A stretch of 64,000 nucleotides of DNA from Elusimicrobiaceae bacterium. GTDB lineage: Bacteria > Elusimicrobiota > Elusimicrobia > Elusimicrobiales > Elusimicrobiaceae. The notes below the pieces were generated by a model. That model ran no database searches. It was given only the letters and a program-made list of their open reading frames with translations, and was not told where the DNA came from. Numbering within the stretch: the stretch's first letter is position 1; every line of letters starts with the position of its first letter. Of the stretch, positions 18,464-25,714 are shown piece after piece. The position numbers were made by a program, and so were the translations under genes. The DNA is taken from contig JAFXUJ010000001.1 in assembly GCA_017525025.1 (NCBI GenBank), positions 215,585-279,584 of the forward strand. The letters are read 5' to 3'.

Positions 18464-19472
18464 TTTGGTATGCGGCGGACAAGCCGGAGATGAAGGGAAA
18501 GGCAAAATAGCGGCGTATTTATCGTACAAAGGAAATTACGATTATTGCGTGCGCGTAGGCGGCCCAAACGCCGGACATACGGTGGTACAAGACGGCGTTT
18601 CCTATACGCTTAAAAATATCCCGTCCGGATTTTTAAATCCCAAAACCAAGCTTGTTTTAGGCGCGGGCGCATATACAAAAACCGAATGGTTACTCGACGA
18701 AGTAAAGAAAACAAACACGCAAGACCGCTTAATTATTGACCCATATGCCGTGTTAATTACCGACGATCAGACAGCCGCAGAGCGCGGGGCCAGCCACTTT
18801 ATGAATCATATTGGCAGCGTAGGGACGGGGCTGGGCCAAGCCGTTAAAGAACGTATTGAACGGCGTGATATTAAATTTGCCAAAGACGAACCTCTCCTAA
18901 AAGATTACATCCAGGATGTGCCGGAATTATTAAACGCGTGTTTGGATAAGGGCGGCGATATTTTGTTGGAAGGCACGCAAGGGATTAAGCTTTCACTTCT
19001 GCACGGAGAATATCCGTTTGTAACGTCACGCGATACGACGGCCAGCACTTTTTTGGGAGAGGCCGGCCTCGGCCCCAAGAGTGTGCGGGATGTGTATGTG
19101 GTTTTTAAACCTTACATTACGCGTGTAGGCCCCGGCCCGTTAGAAAAAGAAATGACCGATGAAAAAGAATTGGAAATTTATCATACCAAAGGACACGAAA
19201 TCGGCAGCGTGAGCAAACGTTTGCGCCGTGTAGGCGAGTTTGAAAAACGCTCGGCCTCCCGTGCCATTATGATTAACAACTGTACCAAAATCGCCATTAC
19301 GCATATAGATATGTTCCCCGGTAATGACCGTGTGAAAAAAGAAGCGGACTTTACCCCGCAGGCCAAACAATTTTTGGCTGATTTGCGCGCGTTATCGGCC
19401 GAAGTATACCCGCATCCTAAAATTGCCCTAATCTCTACCGGGCCGGACATGGAAGATACATTGGTGCTGTAA
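18456..19472 (+). CDS. purA: Adenylosuccinate synthetase, short archaeal-like form
   Basis: 338 residues, against about 430 for the common bacterial enzyme. The catalytic core is present: GGQAGDEGKGKIAAYLS (P-loop with catalytic Asp, residues 7-23), GGPNAGHT (His of the catalytic pair, about 35-42), EGTQGIKLSL, and TSRDTTAS. The length and missing C-terminal insertions match the short PurA known from archaea such as Pyrococcus. It makes adenylosuccinate from IMP, Asp and GTP, the substrate of the overlapping purB product. The start codon lies inside the last codons of purB, indicating tight coupling. Confidence 0.92.
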   Translation: MIDLVCGGQAGDEGKGKIAAYLSYKGNYDYCVRVGGPNAGHTVVQDGVSYTLKNIPSGFLNPKTKLVLGAGAYTKTEWLLDEVKKTNTQDRLIIDPYAVLITDDQTAAERGASHFMNHIGSVGTGLGQAVKERIERRDIKFAKDEPLLKDYIQDVPELLNACLDKGGDILLEGTQGIKLSLLHGEYPFVTSRDTTASTFLGEAGLGPKSVRDVYVVFKPYITRVGPGPLEKEMTDEKELEIYHTKGHEIGSVSKRLRRVGEFEKRSASRAIMINNCTKIAITHIDMFPGNDRVKKEADFTPQAKQFLADLRALSAEVYPHPKIALISTGPDMEDTLVL

Positions 19473-19492
19473 GTAGCCGACGAAGGAGTTTT

Positions 19493-20092
19493 ATGAAAGA
19501 TATTGTTTTTGATTTGGGCGGAGTGTTAGTAGATTGGAATCCGCGGCATTTGTATAAAAAAGTGTTTACCACCGAAGCCGAAATGGAATGGTTTTTAACC
19601 AATGTTTGTACGGCGCAATGGAACACGCAACAAGATGCCGGACGCCCGTTTGAAGAAGGAATTGAACTCTTAAAAGCCAAATATCCGGAATATACGTTTG
19701 CCATTGAATTTTACCGCTCCCGTTGGGAAGAAATGCTGGGGGGCGTGATAGAAGGCAGCGTGGAAATTTTGCGTAATTTAAAAACGCGCGGCTATCGCGT
19801 GTATGCACTGAGCAATTGGTCGGCGGAGACGTTTCCGATAGTCCAAAAAAAATACGGTTTTTTCAACGCGTTTGACGGAATGATTATTTCCGGTGAGGAA
19901 AAATTAGTTAAGCCGGATCCGCAAATCTATGCACGTTTGCTGGAAAAATATAATTTGCGTGCCTCTAATTGTATTTTTATTGATGATAATTCGGCCAATA
20001 TTTCCAAAGCGGCGGATTTGGGGTTTGAAACTATTTTGTTCACGGACCCAGAGGCGTTACACCGCACTTTAAGCAGCCGCGGCATTTTGTAA
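19493..20092 (+). CDS. HAD-superfamily hydrolase (subfamily IA)
   Basis: 199 residues. Motif I FDLGGVLVDWN (nucleophile Asp at about residue 6; the second motif position is Val, so DLGGV replaces DxDGT), a helical cap, motif II YALSNWS (about 104-110), motif III Lys in KLVKPDPQIY (about 134-143) and motif IV FIDDNSANISKA (about 160-171). The layout resembles YihX/epoxide-hydrolase N-terminal-like phosphatases acting on small phosphosugars or FMN. Substrate unknown. GAAGGAG precedes the ATG. Confidence 0.85.
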   Translation: MKDIVFDLGGVLVDWNPRHLYKKVFTTEAEMEWFLTNVCTAQWNTQQDAGRPFEEGIELLKAKYPEYTFAIEFYRSRWEEMLGGVIEGSVEILRNLKTRGYRVYALSNWSAETFPIVQKKYGFFNAFDGMIISGEEKLVKPDPQIYARLLEKYNLRASNCIFIDDNSANISKAADLGFETILFTDPEALHRTLSSRGIL

Positions 20093-20093
20093 A

Positions 20094-20329
20094 GTACTTT
20101 TTGTACCGACAAAAAGTACCAAAAACCTCGCCTCCAATCCCATTGCGGGCCAAACAAAACGGGATGTTTTTCAAACTCACTTCGTTCAAACATGAAAAAC
20201 ATCTTATCCGTTTTGTGCGGCCCTTCATAAACGGGATAAGTCGGCCTTACATAACAAAGCGGAATTACCTTATTTGATTGCGGCCTTGGCCGCAAATCTT
20301 TTGGTACTTTTCTGTTTGCAGAAAAGTAC
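20094..20329. repeat. MITE-like intergenic element with hairpin-forming terminal inverted repeats
   Basis: The 307-base gap holds a nested inverted-repeat structure. The ends are hairpins: GTACTTTTTGT/ACAAAAAGTAC (20094-20119) and GTACTTTTCTG/CAGAAAAGTAC (20304-20329). The two ends are also inverted repeats of each other over about 31 bases, with identical outer 8 and inner 13 bases. Inside, ACAAAACGG plus GATGTTTTTCA pairs with TGAAAAACATC plus CCGTTTTGT, and TGCGGCC/GGCCGCA forms another stem (20279-20294). No open reading frame. The right end is eight bases from a pilin promoter. It may be a non-autonomous mobile repeat or a structured RNA. Confidence 0.6.
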
Positions 20330-20336
20330 ATACCTC

Positions 20337-20367
20337 TTGTTTTATTTTTTTTTTTTTTTGATACACT
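20337..20367 (+). promoter_or_regulatory. Pilin promoter with a 15-T spacer tract
   Basis: TTGTTT (20337-20342), spacer TA + 15 T + GA (19 bp), then TACACT (20362-20367). The same layout occurs before the pilin gene at 50766, where the tract is 13 T and the spacer 17 bp. A two-base slip would therefore move this promoter between poor and good spacing. Confidence 0.55.
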
Positions 20368-20399
20368 GGTTTTATCAGATTTCCCGTATAGGAGTACGT

Positions 20400-20906
20400 A
20401 TGAAAAATAAAATCAGTTATAGACGTGGTTTTACCCTTATAGAGCTTTTAGTAGTGGTGCTTATTATTGGAATTTTAGCCAGTATCGCACTCCCTCAGTA
20501 CCAAAAAGCGGTAACAAAATCACGTTTTTCGGAGGCTATGAGTAATTTGCGGACAATTTATCAAGCGAATCGGGTTTGTTTTATGGAAAATACAGAGGGA
20601 TGTTCGCTGGAAGATTTAAGTGTTAATATTGGCAAAGTTCCAAATCCCTGCCCATTTACTCTGGATGGGGAATGCGCCGCGAGAGAGACGGAACACTTTA
20701 CGTATCTTGGAGGCGATTATGTTCAAGGTGTTTGTGGTTCAGACAGACCGGTAGTTGGAGCGCAATATAAGGACGATGATGTTTGTATTTGTTTTGATGG
20801 AGAGGGCTTTGCACTTGCGTATAATTGGTGTAAAGACGGGACAACAACAGACTATACCAGAATATTAAGAATTCCAGAAGATCCTGACCGTTGTGGATGT
20901 TGCTAA
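20400..20906 (+). CDS. Type IV pilin-like protein
   Basis: 168 residues. Short positively charged leader [10 protein letters not shown], then the prepilin peptidase site and hydrophobic helix [20 protein letters not shown] (Glu at +5), ending in [12 protein letters not shown]. The globular part is Cys-rich (at least eight Cys), suggesting disulfides. A longer in-frame reading from upstream exists, but GTATAGGAGTACGT just before the ATG at 20400 and the leader length fix this start. The 32 bases 20385-20416 are identical to 50751-50782 at another pilin gene, and 20476-20512 is identical to 23337-23373. Confidence 0.9.
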   Translation: MKNKISYRRGFTLIELLVVVLIIGILASIALPQYQKAVTKSRFSEAMSNLRTIYQANRVCFMENTEGCSLEDLSVNIGKVPNPCPFTLDGECAARETEHFTYLGGDYVQGVCGSDRPVVGAQYKDDDVCICFDGEGFALAYNWCKDGTTTDYTRILRIPEDPDRCGCC

Positions 20907-20909
20907 TTT

Positions 20910-22205
20910 TTATTCCGCTTTGCTAATCAATACTTCCATCATTTTATGACGGCGAAATTTGCGGGTTTCCAATAAAATACCGTTTTGGCGGATTTTTTCA
21001 TTTTTGGTCGGTTCATGCCCGAGTTTTTGGCTAACCCATTGTTCTACCGTGGTAGCGGGAGTAACATCTGCGGGGACAGATAAATCCAATCGCTCAAAAA
21101 TATCTGCTATTTTCGCCGGCGCGCTGGCTGCCAGAGCTTTACCGAAGGGCCGGATGTAGGCGGGGAAAAAGTCATACTCATCTTCAATTTCGCCCACCAT
21201 TTCTTCAAAAATATCTTCCAAAGTAACAATGCCGGTAATTTTTGCGTCTTCGGTTACCAGGCAAATGTGTTGTTTGTTTTTCATTAGTTTTTCAAGGGCG
21301 GCCGATATGATGGTGTCCGCCTCCAAGCGCAATATCGGGCGCACAATGCTGCGTGCCGAGGTGGGGCCGCCTTGCGCTATTTTGGTGGAAAGGAAAATAT
21401 CTTTAAAGTTTAAATACCCAATAATACTTTGCGGATCTTGCGCATCAGCACGTACGGGGAAGCGCGTATGCATATCTAAGTGCGCTTTGACGAAAGTATC
21501 TGCAATGGAGTCGTCGGCGTTTAACATATATACTTGTTCCAGCGGAACTTGAATTTCACGTATTTTACGCACGCAAAACTGGGCACTGGAAAGCACAATT
21601 TTTTCTTCCGTTTTGCCGAACAGCCGGTAAGAGGAAGCAATGGCGGCGGCTGTACGCAAATCTTCCATCGCCGTTTTTTGCATTTCTTTAGGATCGGGAA
21701 CGCGGGAAAATTTACGTGTTAAAATGCGTACAATGGCTTCCATAATATTTACGATTGGGGCCAACAGAGCGTACATCACCCGCATGCACGGGGATAATTT
21801 TAATACCACAAATTCTTTGTTTTTGATGGCAAATGTTTTAGGCGTAAGTTCGGCAAAAACAATGGTTAAAAAACTTAACGGGAATACCACGCAAATCATG
21901 GCAAGTGCATTGGCCGCATGGCGGGAGAGGTATAAGTGCTCCCGTAGCCAGGGGGCAAAGCGCGCGCCGGCATCCGAGCCGCCAAAAGCAGCCGCAATAG
22001 ATCCCGCTACGGTAATACCGATTTGGACAGTTGCCAAACTGCCCTCCATGTGGTCTTTCATATAGAGTGCGGCTTCCGCCCCGGAACATTTATTTTGCAC
22101 TAACAAAGACAACCGCGTGCGGGAAATAGAGGCCAAGCCCATTTCATACGCGGCGAGTAACGCGTTGGCGGCCAACATAAGCAAAATAATTAAAAGTGTA
22201 ATCAT
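20910..22205 (-). CDS. CNNM/CorC-HlyC family membrane protein with CBS pair
   Basis: 431 residues. The N-terminal DUF21/CNNM domain has three to four membrane helices (MITLLIILLMLAANALLAAYE; ICVVFPLSFLTIVFAELTPKTFA with the conserved AELTPK). Two CBS domains (about 210-330, including ITGIVTLEDIFEEMVGEIEDEYD) and a CorC_HlyC transporter-associated domain with GHEPTKNEK follow. Members are implicated in Mg2+ or other divalent cation efflux, or in membrane stress; the substrate here is not determinable. Its start overlaps the glycosyltransferase stop by four bases. Confidence 0.9.
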   Translation of the reverse strand: MITLLIILLMLAANALLAAYEMGLASISRTRLSLLVQNKCSGAEAALYMKDHMEGSLATVQIGITVAGSIAAAFGGSDAGARFAPWLREHLYLSRHAANALAMICVVFPLSFLTIVFAELTPKTFAIKNKEFVVLKLSPCMRVMYALLAPIVNIMEAIVRILTRKFSRVPDPKEMQKTAMEDLRTAAAIASSYRLFGKTEEKIVLSSAQFCVRKIREIQVPLEQVYMLNADDSIADTFVKAHLDMHTRFPVRADAQDPQSIIGYLNFKDIFLSTKIAQGGPTSARSIVRPILRLEADTIISAALEKLMKNKQHICLVTEDAKITGIVTLEDIFEEMVGEIEDEYDFFPAYIRPFGKALAASAPAKIADIFERLDLSVPADVTPATTVEQWVSQKLGHEPTKNEKIRQNGILLETRKFRRHKMMEVLISKAE

Positions 22206-23125
22206 AAATTTATCTTCTCATCTATAAAATAGGCGGGGCGTTGTTTAACTTCGGTAAAAATACGGCTTAAATACTCCCCAATGACGCCCAAAGTAATCAG
22301 CTGCACACCGCTAAAAAATAAAATGGCTACCATAATGGAAGCATACCCGCTGACCGGATTGCCAAAAACAATTTTCTTGTATGCCGTCCAAAAAGCAAAT
22401 AAGAAAGAGACCACCGAAACACACAAGCCAAAGTAGGTACACAACTTCAACGGCAGTGTGGTAGAGGCGGTAAGTCCGCCGAGGGCAAAATTCCAAAGTT
22501 TCCAATAGCTCCATTTTGTTTTTCCGGCGGCGCGTTTTTCACGCGTGAACGGCACCGCGGTGTTTTTATATCCCACCCAAGAAAATAACCCCTTAGAAAA
22601 TCGTTCCCGCTCCGGCAAGGCTAATAAGGCCGCTACCGCTCGGCGGCTGAGCAAACGGAAATCGCCTGCGTTGTAAGGGATGGGCGTATCGGCCAAGCGG
22701 TTATATAATTTATAAAAAGCCCCGGCCGTCATGCGTTTCAAAAAGGAATCGGCCGTGCGGTCTTTGCGGATGCCGTATACATTGTCAAACCCTTGGTTAA
22801 ATTTTTCCCAAAGCGTGGTAATGAGTTCCGGCGGATCTTGTAAGTCCGCGTCCAACAGTACAACGGCTTGCCCCGTGCTGGCCGAAAGCCCTGCCAAGGT
22901 GGCACTTTCCTTGCCGAAGCGGCGCGAGAGGGAAATAACTTTTATTTGTTTATTTTCCGCGGCCCAGTTTTTAAGTAAATTTAAAGAGCCGTCGCAACTG
23001 CCGTCATTTACAAAAATAATTTCATAATCGTCGGTACACGCTTGCACAACAGGCAACAGCCTCGTGCGCAGTAGCGGCAAGGATTCTTGTTCGTTGTAAA
23101 CCGGTATAACGACGGATAACTGCAT
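22202..23125 (-). CDS. Membrane-bound family 2 glycosyltransferase (GtrB/DPM-like)
   Basis: 307 residues. GT-A domain with VVIPVYNEQESLPLL (residues 5-19), VNDGSCDGSLNLL and the DXD-type VVLLDADLQDPPELI (about 88-102), then KRAAGKTKWSYWKLW. Two C-terminal membrane helices (about 225-250 and 265-290) complete the polyprenyl-phosphate glycosyltransferase architecture. It likely transfers a sugar from a nucleotide donor to undecaprenyl phosphate for surface polymer modification. First gene of a two-gene operon with the CNNM protein. Confidence 0.9.
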   Translation of the reverse strand: MQLSVVIPVYNEQESLPLLRTRLLPVVQACTDDYEIIFVNDGSCDGSLNLLKNWAAENKQIKVISLSRRFGKESATLAGLSASTGQAVVLLDADLQDPPELITTLWEKFNQGFDNVYGIRKDRTADSFLKRMTAGAFYKLYNRLADTPIPYNAGDFRLLSRRAVAALLALPERERFSKGLFSWVGYKNTAVPFTREKRAAGKTKWSYWKLWNFALGGLTASTTLPLKLCTYFGLCVSVVSFLFAFWTAYKKIVFGNPVSGYASIMVAILFFSGVQLITLGVIGEYLSRIFTEVKQRPAYFIDEKINL

Positions 23126-23198
23126 AAGAGGCTCCTTTTCACTTGTAATAGTATAGCAATTATGCGGCGGGTGTATGAAAAAAATTAGGGTACTCCGC

Positions 23199-23227
23199 TT
23201 GAGCCGGTTTTCTTTTTTTAATAAACT
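23199..23227 (+). promoter_or_regulatory. Pilin promoter
   Basis: TTGAGC (23199-23204), 17-bp spacer rich in T (broken by C), TAAACT (23222-23227). Same hexamer pair and surroundings (GGGTAC upstream) as the promoter before 50766. Confidence 0.6.
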
Positions 23228-23260
23228 AATCTTATCTTCTCACCCATACAAGAGGCACAT

Positions 23261-23800
23261 ATGTTGCACAAAAATAACTATAAAAAAGGTTTTACCTTAA
23301 TAGAACTTCTTGTAGTGGTGTTAATTATCGGAATACTAGCCAGTATCGCACTCCCTCAGTACCAAAAAGCGGTGACAAAATCCAGGTTATCGCAATTAAA
23401 CGTTACTATAGACGCGGCCAAAAAGAATATGGATTTATACATCCTTGAGCACGGATATGAAACCATATCATTTACAAGAGATGACCTTTCCATAGAGATT
23501 CCCGGGCAGTGGAATGGCGCTGAGTGCCAAAACAACCTGGGGGACCTACGCCTAGAATGCTCGGCAACCGGATATTGTTTGTTTTGGTTTAAAGGTTTTC
23601 CTTCTACTGTGTACGCGGAGTTAGCTTTAATCAAGCGAAGCGGAGCGAGACAATGGATGATAGAAGGGGTAAATGCCGGAAACGATACGGATCTCCCGAT
23701 ACTGTGCCAATGGATAAGGGATAATGGATACCCGGCCGGGAATGCGGATACATTTAGCACATGCCAGCGTGAAGGTATTACGTTGCAAAGAGGATACTGA
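23261..23800 (+). CDS. Type IV pilin-like protein
   Basis: 179 residues. Leader MLHKNNYKKG, cleavage before [16 protein letters not shown], helix ending [15 protein letters not shown]. The mature globular domain has several Cys (AECQN, LECSATGYC, ILCQW, FSTCQ) and no similarity to other pilins in the window beyond the helix. The block 23337-23373 is identical in DNA to part of the pilin gene at 20400, although flanking codons differ. AAGAGG precedes the ATG. Followed by its own terminator, so it is a single-gene unit. Confidence 0.9.
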   Translation: MLHKNNYKKGFTLIELLVVVLIIGILASIALPQYQKAVTKSRLSQLNVTIDAAKKNMDLYILEHGYETISFTRDDLSIEIPGQWNGAECQNNLGDLRLECSATGYCLFWFKGFPSTVYAELALIKRSGARQWMIEGVNAGNDTDLPILCQWIRDNGYPAGNADTFSTCQREGITLQRGY

Positions 23801-23817
23801 TTTATATGGTTGTAAAT

Positions 23818-23849
23818 AAAAACCCCCGGTTTTTACCGGGGGTTTTTTT
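23818..23849. terminator. Bidirectional terminator between pilin gene and deoB
   Basis: Stem AAAAACCCCCGGT/ACCGGGGGTTTTT with a short T loop, A-run and T-run on opposite sides. Confidence 0.92.
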
Positions 23850-23850
23850 C

Positions 23851-25059
23851 TTACTCTTTCAAAAAACTTTTCCCAAACGGTAGCGGTGGCAAGTTAAAGT
23901 AATCTGCTACCGTTTGTCCCAGGTCGGCATACGTATCCCGCCCGCCGATAAACTTGGGTGTAATATCCTTACCAAACATAATAACCGGTACGTGTTCACG
24001 GGTATGGTCGGTGCCTTTGTAGGTTGGGTCGCAACCGTGATCGGCCGTGATAAAAGCGACATCTCCATCCTGCATTTGGGCGGCCAGTTCCGGCAGGCGC
24101 GTATCAAAATATTCCAGTCCCTTGGCATAACCTTCTACGTCACGGCGGTGGCCCCACGTCATATCAAAATCCACAAAGTTGGTAAACACCAAACTAAAAT
24201 CAGGTGCCTCTTTGGCTTCGTGCAGGGTGGTGTTCCATAGTTCTTCCAGGCCGGAGGCCTTAACGGCTTTTGTAATGCCCTGTTTAGCAAAAATATCGTT
24301 AATTTTGCCAACGGATATTACGTGTCCGCCCGCATTTTTTACTGCGTCTAAAACAGTTGGTTTCGGTGGCGGAACGGAATAATCATGGCGATTTTTGGTG
24401 CGGGTAAACTCGCCTTTTTTTTCGCCCACAAACGGACGCGCAATCACGCGGGCAATGTTGTAGGGTTTTACATATTTAAAAGCAATTTCACAAATCTGGT
24501 ATAACTTCTCTAACCCAAAATGCGTCTCATGCGCGGCAATTTGAAAAACGCTATCTGCCGATGTGTAGCAAATGGGTTTACCGGTTTTAATGTGTTCCTC
24601 GCCCAGCTCATCAATAATGACGGTGCCGGAGGCCGCTTGGTTACCCAAAATGCCGGGTAATCCGCCCGCTAAGCAGATTTTTTCAAGCAACTCGGGTGGA
24701 AAAGAAGGATAGTCCGGCTTGAAATAGCCCCATTCAAATTGGACGGGGCACCCGGCCATTTCCCAATGGCCCGAAGACGTGTCCTTGCCATGACTGATTT
24801 CCCGCATAAAGCCATATTTGGAAGGAAGCGTAATGGCGGAGGAAGTTTGCGGCCCGGCGGAAATTTCTCGGCCGGTGGAGGCTTGGGCGGCTTTTAATAG
24901 CCCCAACGCCGCTAAATTGGGTACTTGCAATCCGCCGCGCGCCGCAACAATATGGCCCAGGGTGTCGGCCCCCTCATCCTGGAATTTGGCGGCGTCTTCC
25001 GCTCCGCCAATGCCGAACGAGTCCATCATCAAAATAATTACGCGGCCTTTTTTAGTCAT
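23851..25059 (-). CDS. deoB: Phosphopentomutase
   Basis: 402 residues, alkaline-phosphatase-superfamily enzyme interconverting ribose 1- and 5-phosphate (and deoxy forms). MMDSFGIGGAEDA and GADTLGHI lie at the N-terminus. The catalytic Thr is in SHGKDTSSGHWEMAG (about 89-103). Metal ligands are in FVDFDMTWGHRRD (about 290-302) and FITADHGCDPTYKGTDHTREHVP (about 334-356). It connects nucleoside salvage with pentose metabolism. AGGAGGATATC precedes the ATG. Confidence 0.96.
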   Translation of the reverse strand: MTKKGRVIILMMDSFGIGGAEDAAKFQDEGADTLGHIVAARGGLQVPNLAALGLLKAAQASTGREISAGPQTSSAITLPSKYGFMREISHGKDTSSGHWEMAGCPVQFEWGYFKPDYPSFPPELLEKICLAGGLPGILGNQAASGTVIIDELGEEHIKTGKPICYTSADSVFQIAAHETHFGLEKLYQICEIAFKYVKPYNIARVIARPFVGEKKGEFTRTKNRHDYSVPPPKPTVLDAVKNAGGHVISVGKINDIFAKQGITKAVKASGLEELWNTTLHEAKEAPDFSLVFTNFVDFDMTWGHRRDVEGYAKGLEYFDTRLPELAAQMQDGDVAFITADHGCDPTYKGTDHTREHVPVIMFGKDITPKFIGGRDTYADLGQTVADYFNLPPLPFGKSFLKE

Positions 25060-25171
25060 ACGATATCCTCCTGGGCTTTCTTCTATTATACTCCAAAAAA
25101 AGGACTTCGTGTAGCTTGGTTTTATATCAAAAAAGATTATGAAAATGGTATCATTTATACGAGGAAATATT

Positions 25172-25693
25172 ATGAAACCGGCTTACACAAATATGCGCAA
25201 TTTTTGGTTGGATGTTAAAAATTTGGAAAACCGAAAAGGAATCATTGAAATCGGCCCGGAACATATTTGCGTGGCAGGGATAGAAATGGCCTTGGCTGAC
25301 GGGGCGGAAACGAAACACTTGTTTTTGGCCACTAATTCGTTGGGGGACAGTAGCTTGTATTTTGAAAATAATAGCAAAAGCGGGTTGGGCGGCATGATCG
25401 GCGGACATGGAAACGAGGCCTTACAAACGGCCGCCGCACGCATGTTGGCGCACGCCAGTAAGTTGACCTCTTCTATGCAAGCGCAGACGGTCCCGGCCGA
25501 TCTTCCGGCTCCTTCCATGCCGGGGAAGGTGCGGCTGTTTGCGGTGTCCAAAGAAAAATTATTCCATACGGAATTTACCGAAGAGGAACTGCGTGAACCC
25601 TCTCACCCGTTCTATCCGTTTTTTGCATATTCTCAACAAGCAGTCGGCTTTTTCCGGGCTCAGCAGACACAATCTTCTGCCGGGCAGGCGTAG
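25172..25693 (+). CDS. Hypothetical protein
   Basis: 173 residues from the ATG at 25172, which has GAGGAAATATT upstream; an in-frame start at 25139 lacks such a site. No signal peptide. GLGGMIGGHGNEAL (about 72-85) is a glycine-rich stretch. The rest is mixed and ends in a polar tail. No family recognised. It is separated from the Cache-GGDEF-EAL gene by about 20 bases and probably co-transcribed with it, so a signalling role is possible but unproven. Confidence 0.7.
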   Translation: MKPAYTNMRNFWLDVKNLENRKGIIEIGPEHICVAGIEMALADGAETKHLFLATNSLGDSSLYFENNSKSGLGGMIGGHGNEALQTAAARMLAHASKLTSSMQAQTVPADLPAPSMPGKVRLFAVSKEKLFHTEFTEEELREPSHPFYPFFAYSQQAVGFFRAQQTQSSAGQA

Positions 25694-25714
25694 TATATCA
25701 ACAAGGAGCGGCTT

